64,000 nt of DNA from Chlorella sorokiniana (GCA_025917655.1 CP084620.1:434001-498000), one strand, 5' to 3'; counted from the stretch's first letter, positions 45,301 to 57,135 are shown. Notes: generated from the sequence alone by a model not told the origin. Translations and numbers: made by a program.

Positions 45301-48300
45301 GGCGGTGGCCGCGGTGGTCAGCTGAAGCGTGGCTGGCGCCGTTGAGGCAGCCGTCGCAGGGCGCTCGGCGCGGGGCATGCCCGGCCGCTGCGCCAGCCCC
45401 GCCTCTGCCGCCCATGGGTGCAGGGTCAGCAGGCCGGACTCTGCCGCCGCTGCCAGGTGGCGGCCATCGGGGAGAAGCACAGGTGGCTGCATAAGAATGC
45501 AAGGTTAATGTCGGGACGACAATCGCAGCCGGTAGTTGACAAGCAGCGCGATTCAGGCACTGGAACACACGCAGGCGGTACAAAACTGCAGCGGCCGCAC
45601 GTCACCCACCTCACGGTGCCACTGGCAGTCAGGGCGCCGCCGCCGCCGCCCGCCGCCCACAGAACGCGGAGCGCCACCTCGCCCGCCGCCGCCGCCGCCG
45701 CGGTGGCCGCTGGCGCCGCAGCTGCCTGCAGCACGGCCAGAGCGCCGCCCTTGGCAGCCACCGCCAACAAGTGGCTGGCTGCGCTGTCGCCGCCTGCAGG
45801 CGCTTCTGCTTCCGCAGCCAGCAGGGCTGGCAGGCTGCCTGGCGGCGGCAGCGCGAACGCGGCGAGCCACGGCCGCCGCTGCTCGCTGCCCAGCCAGGCG
45901 GGAGCGTCAGGAGGCACCCCAGGCGCGGCCGCCGCAGCCGCAGCAGCAACGGCGGCGCCCAGCTGGCTGCCGACATCCAGGGGGCAGCCAGCGCGGCGGC
46001 CAGCCTGCCGCCCCGCGGGCCCCAGCCGCCGCCGCCGTGCTTGCCGCCGGCGGCAGGGAAGAGGTCGGCGAGGTGCAGCGGCAGCGGGGGCCACAGCAGC
46101 AGCGTACCGTCAGCAGACAGGCTGTACAGCCGTGCCGTGGGCTGCTGTACCGCCTCGCTGGGGGCAGTCAGCGGCGACCAGCGCACATCCAGCACAGAGC
46201 CCTGTTTGGGAAAGGGGATTGCAGGATTCAGGACACAACGATCAACACATATGCGCATTTTTGCTCGGTCTGTCTGGCTTGCAGCTTTGCCATAAGCAGC
46301 AGGCGGGGAGGCGCCGCGCAAGCAGCAGCTCCTCTGCTTCCACCGCTTGGCAGCGCCCGCGGCAGGCTCGCCTGGTGCTTGATGGGCATCAGCAGCGCCT
46401 GCTCTCGGCTGGGCAGCAGCAGCCCCAGGCTGCCGTCCTCACACCCAAACGCCAGGGCAGCCGACGCCGCCGACGCCGCGGGCGCGCCGTCGGCGCCGGC
46501 CTCGGCGGCGGCGCCCGGCGGCGGCAGCGGCTGCCACGCGGCGGCGGTGGGCTTCTCGCCGACGCCCTGCCACAGCACGAGCTGCTGGTGCCGCGCGTGG
46601 TCGGGGGAGCGGCGGGCGGCGGCTGTGGCCGCCAGCGGCTGCACCCGCACCGTCTTGTCGCCGCAGGCCGCCGCCAGCAGGAGCGGGAGCGGCGGCTGCT
46701 CGTGCGCCCCCTGGCTCCTGCTGGGACTCCTCCTGCTGCTGCTGCTGCTGCTCCTCACCGTGAATCGCTTCTCTCCCTTGCTGCTGCTGGCCCTGCTCCT
46801 GGGGCAGGGGGTCATCAACAGCGAGGCCCTCGCTGGGCGGCGGCGGCGGCGGCGGCGGCGGCGGCACCTCGCCGCCCCCTCGCCGGTTGCAGGGGAGTCG
46901 CTGAAGACTGAGCCCACGCTCTCGACTGCTGGCGTGGAGGGCGCTGGAGGAGGCGGCACAGCACCCTCTGGCAGCTGCCCCTCTTGCTGCTCATCCTGCC
47001 CTGCTGGCGGCGGCAGCCGGGCGGCACGGTGGGCGGCACCAGCAGGCTCAGCGCATACGCGTGGCCCCCAGCCCCGTCAGGCGCCACGCCACCGCCGCCC
47101 GCCTCCAGGCAGCGCTGGCAGCGCTGGAGCCGGCCGCTTCGCGCCGCCAGGACCCCGCGGGCTCTTCGGCAGCGGCGGTGGCCGCTGCAGCTGCTGCTGT
47201 GCCGGGGTGCAGCAGCTGTGCAACCGTCACCGATCGGTCCATGCTGGTGCTGATGATCTGCAGCAGCGGCTGTGCCTCAGCCTGGCCGCTGGGCTGACCC
47301 TCCTCACCGCCACCAAGCGACGGCGGCGGCAGGGTGGCGACGTGCAGGAGAAGACGGTGCGGGCGTGCTGGCTGGGCAGGCTGATGGGGGCTGCCGCTGC
47401 TGCCTGCGGTGCTGCGTTGGGTGCGCTGCTGGATGAACGGCGCCAGCTGGCGGCCGCTTCCGCCCGCCCCGCTGCTGGCGGCGCCGCTGCAGGCGGCGGG
47501 ACCGCAGGGGCGCAGCGGCGGCGCCGTCAGCAGGCAGGGCCACCCGCCACGCGAGGATGCCGCCGCCATGGCTCGTGCTGAGAACCCACACATGCTGCTG
47601 CTCCTGCTGCTGGGGGCTTGCTTTGCACCTGTTGGCTGTCGCCCGCCCCCACGCTTGCAGGCTCTGCTGCCTCTCCTGCTGCAACTGTTGCCAACGGCAG
47701 CGGCGGCGGCGGGACCACAGCCGCAGAGAGCCACAGTCGGCTCGTCTGGCTGGAGGTCAGGCCGCCGTGGGGCTTGGGCAGCCGCAGGGTGGCCGCCAGT
47801 CGCGGCTGGGGCTCGCCGCCGCCGCCGCCGCCGTCGAAGGGCGGCGGTGCCGCTGGCGGCAGGCAGTAGACCCGCAACGCACCGTCGGCGCCGCTGGATA
47901 CGAGCACCTCCCACGCAGGCGGCCCAGGGAAGGCCTGCTCAGCTGCCGCAGCCGCCTCCACCAGCTGCTGCTCGGCGTGAAGCGGCGCTGTCGCGGGCGG
48001 CGATGCCTCTACAGCATCCCCAGCTGCTGCAGGCTCGGGCGGCGGCGGCGGCGGCGGCGGCGGCGGAGGCTCCTCGGCGGCAGCAGCGTCGCTGCTGGCT
48101 GGGGCCTGCTGGGCCGGCTGCTGCCCAGCTCCACTGGCACCGTCTGGTGCACTGCTGCTGCCGTTCTCGTTCCCAGGCGCGGCTGATCCCGCTTCGTCGG
48201 GCAATGCTGCAGGGCTGGGAGCAGCCGGCGCTGCCCCCGCCGCCATGCTGGCGGCCGCCGCCTGTCGGGGTCTGGCGCGGCGCACCAGCGCACGCAGTGC

Positions 48301-49098
48301 ACCTCCCGGCTGTGTCGCTCCAGCCCGCGCAGCACCCGGTCCTGCCGCCAATCCAGCAGCAGCACCGAGCCGTCGGCACAGCCCGCCAGCACCAAGCCGC
48401 TGCCGCCGCTGCCCTCGGTGCCGCTGCCAGGGGCGGCGGCCAGGCATGTGATGGCGGCTGCTTGCTTGCAGCCGGGAAGCCTGGCGGGCTTGGAGGAGGG
48501 CTCGCAAAGGTCCCAGGCAAAGAGGCTGCCCGCCTTGTCGCCAACCAGGACGGTGCGGCCGTCGCTGCAAAGCGCGCCCAGCACGGCAGAGCGGCGGCAT
48601 GTCAGCATGGGGTTCAGCCAGCGCAGGCGAGCATCGAGGCTGACGTGGCGCCGTCGCAGCCCTCACCTGCTGGCAGCCAGCGCCGTGACTTCCGCGGGGC
48701 GCTTGTACAGCACCCGCTGCCGCTGCATGGCGCCCACGTTCCACAGGCGGATCGTTTTGTCGGCGGCGGCCGTCGCCAGCAGCGGCGGCAGCTCCGGCTC
48801 GGCGCCCTCGCCAGCCCTGCTGGGTGCTGCCGCAGCGGCCAGAGCAGACCCGGCAAATGCTACAGCAGTGACCCTGCATCACATGTGGCCAAGTGCTCGG
48901 ACATGCAGGCATGAAGGCACCGGACTCAGCGTGGGGTAGGCAACGCAGGGGGCAGCACCTGTTGGTGTGGCCCGCCAGCATCGTCCGCACCACAAACGCC
49001 CGGGTGCTGAGCACAGCAACCGAGTTTTGGGCGGCATAGGCATACAGGCCCAGCTCGGGGGCCCAATCAGCGGTATGGGATCCATACCTGCAAGGCAA
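42343..49098 (-). CDS. GEMIN5: Gemin5-like protein: twin WD40 propellers plus TPR-like C-terminal region
   Basis: Gemin5 recognises snRNA and the m7G cap for the SMN complex and also regulates translation. On the minus strand the protein opens YGSHTADWAPELGLYAYAA (about 49087), with AFVVRTMLAGHTNR next. WD repeats follow: LLATAAADKTIRLWNV (48750), VLVGDKAGSLFAWDL (48540), LVLAGCADGSVLLLDWRQD (48390), VLVSSGADGALRVYCLP (47900), VWVLSTSHGGGILAWRVAL (47590), TSMDRSVTVAQLL (47240), LAAACGDKTVRVQPLA (46670), SVLDVRWSPL (46190) and LLSGSEDQSVRLWDVR (44770). The C-terminal part has DVAAAVQLLLDHDALTADFV (44020), WQAVTRAYAAKLERQQGE (43660) and LALAAARLLPGHPLLLV (43320), then AAYAAQLSSQGQQERAAAHY (43130), matching the Gemin5 helical dimerisation region. 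Long Ala/Pro/Gln linkers separate repeats. The true first exon lies upstream of 49098 and was not found. The C-terminus carries two YxxxxLL motifs. Frame slips are frequent. Confidence 0.78.
42407..42411 (+). terminator. TGTAA poly(A) signal of the aldo/keto reductase
   Basis: TGTAA 212 bases past the reductase stop. It lies inside the last coding exon of the opposite-strand Gemin5-like gene, whose stop is at 42343, so the two mature transcripts would overlap tail to tail. Confidence 0.5.
43812..43854. repeat. 21-bp tandem duplication, intronic
   Basis: The 21-base unit beginning GGCGTACTGGCAAG occurs twice head to tail with no mismatch, in an intron of the Gemin5-like gene. The perfect match suggests a recent event. 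Confidence 0.85.
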
Positions 49099-49578
49099 GG
49101 CCTAGTCAGGCCGCACCCAAGTGACAAGAGCGGCCAGCGGCAGTGGCGGCAGCGGCGCCAACGTCAGAATTGGCAGGCATCGTGGCGACATATATGTTGG
49201 ATGCAATGGCACAGCCATGTGTATCTTTTGCGCACCAGTTTGGGGACGGAGGCACAACCACCTGCTGCATCCTTCACCGATCCCCAGGTGATGGCACAGG
49301 GCTAGGCCGCTGCAGCTCAAAAAACGATCAATCCAGAATTAAGCATGAGAATTGACAGTCAAAAGCTTTCCACGTTCTGCTATTGCCCCAGGCACACTGC
49401 AGCATGCTGTGCCCTGCTTTGCTCCAGTTTGTCTATGAATGCCGCAACAACGAGCTGCGGACATTCTTGGCCCGTCGGCCGTCAGGCCCCAATCGGTAGA
49501 TACATCGCACGCGTCTATTTTGGCATTGCACGCTGCCAGGGTGCGCTTGATTTGATCGCGTTTCCCGGCAAGCCCGCA
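49099..49578. promoter_or_regulatory. Divergent upstream region of Gemin5-like and GRF/CCHC genes
   Basis: 480 bases between the first recognised Gemin5-like exon (-) and the start of the GRF/CCHC gene (+). It should contain the missing Gemin5-like first exon and both promoters. One minus-strand ATG at 49214 opens 39 codons, but its join to the next exon is not in phase as read. Confidence 0.45.
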
Positions 49579-51821
49579 ATGGCTAGCTACGTGGGCGTCA
49601 GGCCCTCGGAGGAGTCGTGGGATGACTATGGCGACGCCCAAACCGAGATGAGCGTGGCCCGCGGCGCGCCGCGGGGCGGTGTGGAGGCGCACAGCGGCCG
49701 CGGCCCAGCGGCACGTTCTGGCCCAACGGGCGGCTACACCGAGGAAGAGCTCGCCGCTCTGGCTGCCCAGGAAGATGACGGTGAGGGACATGGAAAGCCC
49801 AAACCCTCACACCATCCCGGGCGTCGCGCCTAAAGTGCATGAGCCTCTAGCCAGCAGCGCTCACGCCAGGTTTTGTGCTGTTGCTTGGCTGCAGACTGGG
49901 GCGCTCCGCCCGCCCCGCGCAACCCGCCCTACGGCGCAAGCAACCCCCCACCGCGGCGGCTATGCCGGCAGCGGCTACGGCGCCGTGCTGCCGCCTGCCC
50001 CGGCGCAGCAGGGCCCGCCGCTCGGCGTCGGCGAGCACCCGTGTCCCAAGTGCAGCGCCGCCTGCGTCCAGCGCACCTCCAACACCCCAAAGAACCCGGG
50101 AAGGTGATACAGTGCACGGAGCAGTCTGAACAGGATGGCATGCCGCTGCAGATGAATGCAGCACCCTTCCTGCTTGGCTCAACCTTGTGCCCCAGAACTG
50201 CTGGCGACGTCACTCTTCCTGCACCTCCTCCTGCTGCCGCTCCCACCCCGCAGGCAGTTTGTCAAGTGCCCCAACGAAGGCTGCGGCTACTTCAAGTGGA
50301 CGGATGAGCTGGGTGCTGACGGGCCTGCCCCTGCTGGCGGCGCCGGCTATGGCGGCTACGGCGGCGACGCCGGCCATGGCTCTCCCTCTGCCAAACGGCG
50401 CATCACCGGCTACACCGGCGCCCAGGCAAGTAGCTGAAAACATGCTCCTGTGCAAGCTTCTTTGCAGCAACCACATCACCATTTTTATGATGTGGGTGCT
50501 GCAAAGTTTCACTGGTTTCCTGTGTGCCTGGCTGCGGGTGCACCCCCAACCCAACCCATGGTGCCGCCCCCCCCAACCCCGGCCTGCAGGGCGGCAGCCA
50601 GGGCGGCTACAAGGCCGGCTACGGCTACGGCGGGCGGCGAGGCGCCGCCCCCGTCCCCGGCTCCAACACGCTGCAGGCTGCGGCCGACGGCGGCGTGCTG
50701 CGCGACCGCAGCAACGACACGTGCTACAAGTGCAACGGCACCGGCCACTGGGCCTCCAACTGTGAGCTTCAAGCTGGAGCAGCTGCCTGCTGTTGACTGC
50801 TGCGGGAATGGTTGGTCCAAGCAGCGCACAGCTGACACCTCCCTCTGCCACTCCTGCTCCTGCAGGTCCCAACCAGCAGGTTGGTGCTGGGGGTGGCGCC
50901 TATGACAGCGCCGGCGGCGGCGGCGGCGCCAAGTCGGGCAGCTGCTTCAAGTGTGGCCAGGACGGGCACTGGAGCAGGTGGGTGTGCGTGGCAGCCCCCC
51001 GCATTCGCGGAGCCTGCGATGCTGCCCCTCTCTTTCCAAGCTGCACTGTGGTGCTGTCTGCTACGGCCGACCCATCGTCAAAAGCTGTGCCCCTGCCTGT
51101 GCGTCGGCTGGCATGCAGGGACTGCCCCAACCAGGGCGGCGGTGGGAGTGGCAACTATGGCGGCGGAGGGGGCGGCTATGCCGGCAGTCGATACAAGGCG
51201 GATGGTGGCGCCGATGGGGCTGGCTATGGCGCAGGTGGCGGGGCGCCTATGGCGGCGGCGGCGGGGGAGCCAAGTCGGGCAGCTGCTTCAAATGTGGCCA
51301 GGACGGGCATTGGAGCAGGTGAGGCATGGTTTAAGCCGCCGGATGCTGCCCTGCACCTTGCGCTTTGCTGCTATTGCCCCTGTACCGCCTTGATTCCCGG
51401 CTCGGCCTCTCAGCTGCCAGCCTGGCCACCTCCTGCAGGGACTGCCCCAACCAGGGTGGCGGCGGCGGAGGCGATGGGGGCTACGGCGGCGGCGGTGGGG
51501 GCTACGGCGGTGGCGGTGGGGCCTACGGCGGCGGCAGGGGTGCCGGTTATGGCGGCGGCGGCGGCGGTGCCAAGTCGGGCAGCTGCTTCAAGTGTGGTCA
51601 GGACGGGCACTGGAGCAGGTGAGGCATGTTGTGCGCCCAGCTGCCCTCTTTTTGCAACTACCCTCAGGCTTTGAGCCTCTCTGCAGCTGCTGAGTCTGCA
51701 CGACTGTGTCTGCAGGGACTGCCCCAACCAGGGTGGCGGCGGCGGGGGTGGCTACGGTGGAGGCGGCTATGGCGGCGGCGGCGCCGCCGGTGGCAAGCGC
51801 AAGTACGGCGGCGGCTACTGA
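49579..51821 (+). CDS. GRF zinc finger plus four CCHC zinc knuckles, Gly-rich nucleic-acid-binding protein
   Basis: Start MASYVGVRPSEESWDDYGDA at 49579. A GRF-type finger follows: HPCPKCSAACVQRTSNTPKN, then the GRF core PGRQFVKCPNEGCGYFKW, split by an intron at about 50105-50255. Next comes a knuckle CYKCNGTGHWASNC (about 50720) and three nearly identical ones, CFKCGQDGHWSRDC, at about 50940, 51290 and 51590, each split by an intron after HWSR. The spaces are Gly/Tyr-rich and the end is AAGGKRKYGGGY (stop 51819-51821). GRF plus CCHC occur together at the C-terminus of topoisomerase 3-alpha and in other single-stranded nucleic-acid binders; no topoisomerase core is present here. The protein is probably an RNA- or ssDNA-binding factor. 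Its partner is unknown. One frame slip is likely near 49955, at the change from SNPPPR to GGYAGSGYG. Confidence 0.85.
51118..51821 (+). repeat. Triplicated zinc-knuckle exon module
   Basis: Three consecutive exons each begin with GGACTGCCCCAACCAG after a CAG acceptor and run through Gly-rich codons. The first two end at TGGAGCAG before a GTGAG donor, which splits a knuckle at the same codon; the last unit carries the stop. Starts are near 51118, 51439 and 51717. The intervening introns differ. Confidence 0.8.
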
Positions 51822-52197
51822 TGCAGGCCGCAGCCGCACCACCATTGCTTGTGAGCCGCTAAATGGGCGACAGCTCTGGTTTGCTTTGCAGAAACTGCCA
51901 ACACTTGTGCAGCAACACGAGCATGTGAGTGGGGGTTATTGAGAAACCAGGAACGATCGGCAAGTATTGGACACAACAACACCAAGGGCAACAAGAACAA
52001 AGCGTGTGAGCAGAGGCGCAAGCCATGAGGATGAAGCAAGAATGCAAGGGTCAGCAGGCGTCACAGCAGCCTGCCTCGCGCGTCTTTGAACACCGCCGCT
52101 GCACCCTGCGACGCGGAAGGCCAGCAGGGCAAGTGAGCATGGCTGCTGCTTTGGCAGGTGGCCCTGCACCCCGCGTAGGCTGCCTCTGTCTTCCCAC

Positions 52198-53126
52198 CTC
52201 TTTGTAGTAGGTGTGGAAGGCATGCTGCGGGTCGTCAAGGGGGCAGGGAGGTCTGGCACGTCCCCAACGTATGCCCTGCACGGGGGACAGGGCAGGCACA
52301 GGACAGGGGAGCGCCCAGGTTGATCCTGAGCGCCGCTGGCCAGGCATGTGGTTGCAAACCCAGGCACTGCAGCATCACTATGCTATTGGGCCCGTGCGCT
52401 GTCCAGCCTACCCGTCTGCGCCTGTTTCAGGCTGCAGGCCCGCGTGCGCCAGGTAGGCAGCGTGCTGCTCGAGCGGGACGCCGATGCCGTACCGCAGGGA
52501 AGCCCCGTGCCGCTCGTACGCTCTGTCGCCGCCGTGCATGCGGCAGTGCCGCGCCAGCTCCGCCCACTGCCGGCGGCTGGCCTGCAGGGGGTCACAGATG
52601 TATCGATCGGGACCGACAAGGGTGGTACTTATGATGTTCGGGGCCCAGGCTGACTGGCATGCATGACCCTGCTGCTGCACTGAGCTGCCAGCAGGTTGTG
52701 CGGCCGGGCACCGCCCCGCTCACCACGGCATGCGGGTTGGGCGGCGGGCGCTCTGGCCGCAGGCTTCCGTCGGGCCACCGGAAGGTGCGGGGCCGTGCTC
52801 TCGCAGCCGCTTTGCGTACTCTGCTTCAAGCTTGGCCCCCACCGCTTCGAGCTGCAGCTCTGGTTGCGCACGGGCCCCGCCATCCCCCCGACGTGCTGCT
52901 GCTGAAGCTGCTGCTGCTTGCTATGCTCTGGCTGCTGCTGCTGCTGCTCCTGGTATGCGAGATGGGTGGCTGCATGCTGCTGCTGCAGGCGTGCTTGCTG
53001 CTGGCCCTCTTCCCTCCCTGCTGCTGTGCCGCCTGGCTGCGTCCCCAGCTGCAGGGCGGCACCACCCTGGGCAGGGGCCAGAGGCGTTTCGCCCGCTTGC
53101 GACACATACGCGCTGAGCTTTGGCAT
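52198..53126 (-). CDS. Unidentified Gln-rich protein
   Basis: I do not recognise this family. A minus-strand start at 53126 opens MPKLSAYVSQAGETPLAPAQ, then a Gln/His/Ala-rich stretch to about 52870. Next comes a charged helix LEAVGAKLEAEYAKRLREHG (about 52860-52800). FRWPDGSLRPERPPPNPHAV ends that exon at about 52730 with a GTGAGC donor. The next exon (about 52590-52440) reads QWAELARHCRMHGG, YERHGASLRYGIGVPLEQHA and YLAHAGLQ. A further exon at about 52275-52198 may contain AFHTYYKE. The frame changes by one base within the CCCC run at about 52795, between HGP and RTFRWPDG. Codon use and the splice signals argue for a real gene, but its 3' end and function are unknown. It is head to head with the AP2 gene. 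Confidence 0.5.
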
Positions 53127-53986
53127 GCCTCGAGGGGCCTTAGAAGCCGGCGGCAGAGCAGCAGAGCTGCCCAAGTGGGAGCCGAAGACGCAGGGGCTGC
53201 TTGGCAAAGCTCCACTTGCAGCGCCAGATCGTGCTGCCAATCAATCTTTTCATTCGATCGGAATGAAAGCTCGTAACGTGCGGCCCGTTTTCCGGCTTGC
53301 CTGCGAGCGGTCAGAGGCGGCCACGTCAGGGGGAGGGCGCGACAGTTTGTGTGCTGTTGTGGCTTGCCCCCAGTCAACACGAGTCGGATCGCTAAACTAC
53401 AAACCTGTTCCGCAATCCAACCTGCCTGAGAAACTCATTACCGGGCCGACTGTGCGGTGTGGCTGGCGCCGGGCGCTACAAGCTCCCTGGGCTTTTGAAA
53501 GGCCGAACCACTCCTATAGGAATGTCAGTAAATGGAGATCAGCCTATATCGCGCACCTTTTCAAGTGAGGCAAAGGGCTGGCGCCCGCCCACTGAGGGCC
53601 CGGCCGCTGTGTTGCCCACCACAAGCCTCGTTGCCAGGTTTTGAGGTTGAAAACCGCGCCGCTCAGCCTCCAAGGCGCCTCTGGCGACCTCTGGTCCGCT
53701 TGTGTCCAGCCGCTCCCCCTGCCCACCAAACCTGAGGCCGGGCCTGAGCGGGCACGTGCAGGCATTGACGACGGCCTGAATGTTCTCCTGGCCGAACTGA
53801 AGCAAGAGGATGGCGTCTTGGCCGGAAAGGAGGTGCGCCAGCTGCGCCACCGCGACCATCAAGACACCGCCATCAAGACACCGCCTGCCGCCCCTACCTC
53901 CCGTGTGTGGTGTCTTACGCGCTGCATGGCCCCTTCTGATTATGCAGGTGCCCTCCGCAGTGCAAGGCTTCACTCCCTTCTTGAAG
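53127..53986. promoter_or_regulatory. Divergent spacer before the AP2 gene
   Basis: 860 bases between the unidentified minus-strand gene and the AP2 start. A possible extra upstream AP2 exon reads GIDDGLNVLLAELKQEDGVL (53763-53822) and is followed by an intron ending TATGCAG at about 53947, so the true start may lie further left than 53987. Confidence 0.45.
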
Positions 53987-56900
53987 ATGGCGTCGCTCGA
54001 CGCTGAGCCGCCTGGCGGGTGGCTGGCCTCCACACCTGGCGCTGTCGTCGCCGCCACGGGCCCGCTGCTTGCCACTGCCAGCAGCTACACCGTGCTGAAA
54101 GGGGCGGGCTCAGCAGCCACCCCGCTCGTGCTGCCCAACACCTTCATTCCCGTGCCCACCGCCGCCGGCATGCGGCCGCTGGGCGGGAAGCTGCGGCCGG
54201 GGGCGGAGCGCCGCCGCTGCTTGCCCACCAAGCCAGCGGCGGCTTCACCATCCCTGCGTACGGCCGCCCCTTCACGCAGCTAGACTTCCTCACCACGGGT
54301 GAGCTGCCCTGCAGGGCTGCCGGCATGCTGTCGGGTGCATCCCACCGGTTACGCCGCGGCCCCTGCCGCTGTCTTGCTGGCCTCTGATCCACCCCCGCCT
54401 GCGCCTCAGATTGCTGCGGGCTGTTCCTCAGAACAGGCACATCCCTGTGATTTGAGGATTTGATCTCCTCCACCATGCCTGTCTCGCAGACGAACTCGAA
54501 GAGGGCGGCGGCGCAGCACACGCCCACGCAGCCTTCTTTGTCGGGGCAGGCAGCGGCGCCTCGTGCGCCACCGCCCGCTCCGGGCTGGCAGACCTGGGGG
54601 AGCTTGCAGACGAGAGCCGGCTGGGCGAGCTGCCCAGTGAGGAAGACCTGCGGCTGTCCCTGTTTGACCACGCCAGCCTGGCAGCGGGCGGCGGCGGCCG
54701 GCTGCCGCAGCAGCTCCGCTCGCTGCAGCTGCTGGGCCACAGCCAGATGAGCAGTCACGCCGCCGCAGCGGGCTACGAGGGCGTCTGGCCGGCCGGCATG
54801 GTCGTTCTGCAGCAGCAACACCAGCACCAGCAGCAGCAGCAAAGGCAGCAGGAGCAGGTGGGGCCTGGCCGTGCGGTGCCAGTGCTGCGCATCCGAACAG
54901 GTGCCGGGCGCCGGGCGGCGGCCGAGCGGCGGCATCTGGGGACAGCAGCAGCCCCAAGCGGCGAGCAGACTGGATGGACCTGGACCGCATGTCGGCAGAC
55001 AGCCCCCGCAGCGGCAAGCGGCACAACAGCAGCGCCGACGGAGGAGGCAGCATGTGGTCGCAGGGGTCCGAGGGCGGCGAGGCCGACACGCCCAGCAGCC
55101 GCTACGGCGCCGCCGCTGCAGCCCTGCAGCCCGCCTGGCTGGCTGGGGGCCAGCAGCAGTGGGCTGCGGCCGGCCTGCATCAGTCACGGTTCGGACAGGA
55201 GCACAGCCGCCGCGGCTGGGGCGGCGACGGCGGCGACGACCCGGCATATGCCCCGGCGAGCGACCGTGGTGCCCGAGGCGGCGGCGGCCGGCAGCAGCGG
55301 CAGGCCTCCCGCAGCAGCAGCAGGCGGGGCGGGAGGGGGAGGAGGAGGAGCGGCCGCAGCAGCAGTTCCGCGGCGTCAGCAGGCACAGGTGACCGCGGCA
55401 GCTGCCCTAAACCTGCCTCCCTGCCTCCCTGCCTCCCTGCCTCCAACAAACGTCCCCTCCCCTCCCTGCTCACGCCTGCTCATGCACCCCGCTGGGACTG
55501 TGGCGCTGAACCAGAGCTGACCCCAGAGCTGAGAGCTTCGCGTTTTCCCCTGCCTGCGCCGCAGGCTCACCCAGCGCTGGGAGGCCTCCCTGTGGCTGAA
55601 CGGGCGGCAGCTCTACCTGGGAGGCTTCAATTCACAGGCACGGTCTCCGCGCTGCTGCAGCCGCTGCCGTCCTTCTGCTGCCCCTCTGCTGCCGCCCCGC
55701 CGCCCTTCTTCCCGGTCGCTGCTGCCGCCGCCACCCCGCCGGCCCAGCCCTGCCTGCGGCAGGAGCCGCTGCGGCCTGCCGCCCCGCAAGCCGCTCCATC
55801 ACCCTTCCGTCGTGAAGCGCCGCCACGCCCCCTACCTCTGCCGCGCTTGCTCCCTGCAGGAGGATGCCGCGCACGCGCACGACCTCGCCGCCCTGGCCTG
55901 CAAGGGCCTGGACGCCCAGATCAACTTCACTCCAGACTCCTACGCCGACCAGCTGCGCGAGATTGCGGGCTTCTCTCGGGTGGGTGGGCGGCTGGGGGCG
56001 GGGCGGGGCTGCCGGCGAAGCGCGGCGCTGCTGAAGACTGCAACGACAGGGACCCTGCTGCCGCTGGAGGGGGCAGCAGCCCTGGAGCAGCTGCACCACA
56101 TTCTCGCCGGACTGACATCCACACCAGACTCCCATGCACCCCCCCCTTACACGCACGCACATCACTGCACACATGCGCGTACCCAGGAACCACCACAAAC
56201 ATCCCTAGGCAAACCTGTCACCCTTCCCTCCCTCACCAACAGGACGAGGTGGTGGCGTATGTGCGGCGCCGCTCTTCCGCCTTCTCCCGCGGCAAGTCGC
56301 GCTTCCGCGGCGTCAGCGGGCACAGCGGGCGCTGGGAGGCGCGCATCGGCTCCTTTGCAGGCCGGAAGAACGTGAGGAGTGTGTTTGTGTGTGTTTGTGT
56401 GTGTGGGGGGTGCGGGGGCTTAGACAGGGCGGGGGGCGGGGGCGGGGGGGGTGCGGGGGAGCGGGGAACGCAAGCACCAGGCTCCACGTGTTTGCTTTTC
56501 CATGATTTGTTCTGGATTCTGGAGGCAAACACCTTCACAAGCACGCTCTGAAGGTGTCCTGGAAGCTTGGGTTGTACTGAACCCTCGATACGCCCCCTCC
56601 CCCCAGGTGTCCTTCGGCGTGTTTGAGACAGAGGAGGGGGCGGCAAGGCAGTACGACCGCGCCCTCATCCTGGAGAAGGGCCGTACCGCCAAAACCAACT
56701 TCCCCATCCGGGACTATGAGGCGGAGGCCGAGGAGTTTGAGCGGTACCTGCACGCCACGTGAGCAGGGCCACCTCCCTGCGGCTTGCGCTGCTGCTTGAC
56801 ACAACTGACAGGGCGCAGAGTCACCCGGCAAGGGATACGGAGCCCTTTGACCTGTTGTCAAAGCGCCTGCTAGTTCGGCTCCTCCCATCCCTGGAAAGAA

Positions 56901-57135
56901 GCCCGCCCTGCCAGCCCCTCAACTGCCGTAACCTGCGCCCCCACTCCACCCCACGCACAGGTGCGGCTCGCTGACGGGACCTGCTGCGCAGCGTGAGGCG
57001 CTGACCGTTACGCTGCCCCGCAACCGGGAGGCTACAGCCGATGAGAAGAAGCGGTCGGCGGTGATCTACGCGGATGCGCTGATGCGGGCGCTGCGGCAGG
57101 GCAGCGTGCAGCAAGGTGGGCGCAGCGGCCGGTAA
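53987..57135 (+). CDS. Double-AP2-domain transcription factor (AINTEGUMENTA-like layout)
   Basis: Two AP2/ERF domains in the R1-linker-R2 order of the AP2/ANT subfamily. R1: QQQFRGVSRHR (end of exon near 55390), LTQRWEASLWLNGRQLYLGG (55563 on, after an intron), then a GC-AG intron and EEDAAHAHDLAALACKGLDA (55859 on). Linker: EVVAYVRRRSSAFSRGKS (about 56244-56300), the typical conserved bridge. R2: RFRGVSGHSGRWEARIGSFA (56301 on), VSFGVFETEEGAARQYDRAL (about 56608 on) and TAKTNFPIRDYEAEAEEFER. A last exon (about 56961-57135) encodes LTVTLPRNREATADEKKRSA and ends GGRSGR. The start MASLDAEPPGGW at 53987 is chosen as an in-frame ATG before conserved-looking text, but an upstream exon is possible. 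The N-terminal half is Gln/Gly/Ser-rich. A frame slip lies near 54200. DNA-binding specificity cannot be read from the sequence. Confidence 0.88.
55413..55446. repeat. CCTGCCTC octamer repeat, intronic
   Basis: Four head-to-tail copies of an eight-base CTGCCTCC unit in the intron that splits the first AP2 domain. Confidence 0.8.

Noticed and set aside
45536-47581. A 681-codon plus-strand open frame through the Gemin5-like locus
   Set aside because: It is the Ala/Pro/Arg/Ser-rich antisense shadow of GC-rich minus-strand WD40 exons. It has no domain, and the minus-strand WD motifs account for the region.
47048-48608. A CRISPR-like or satellite array suggested by GCCGCCGCC runs
   Set aside because: These are trinucleotide runs coding Ala/Pro/Gly in linkers. 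They have no constant repeat with unique spacers.
49579-51821. Topoisomerase 3-alpha C-terminus
   Set aside because: GRF plus CCHC order is shared, but no topoisomerase core lies upstream and the gene has its own start at 49579.
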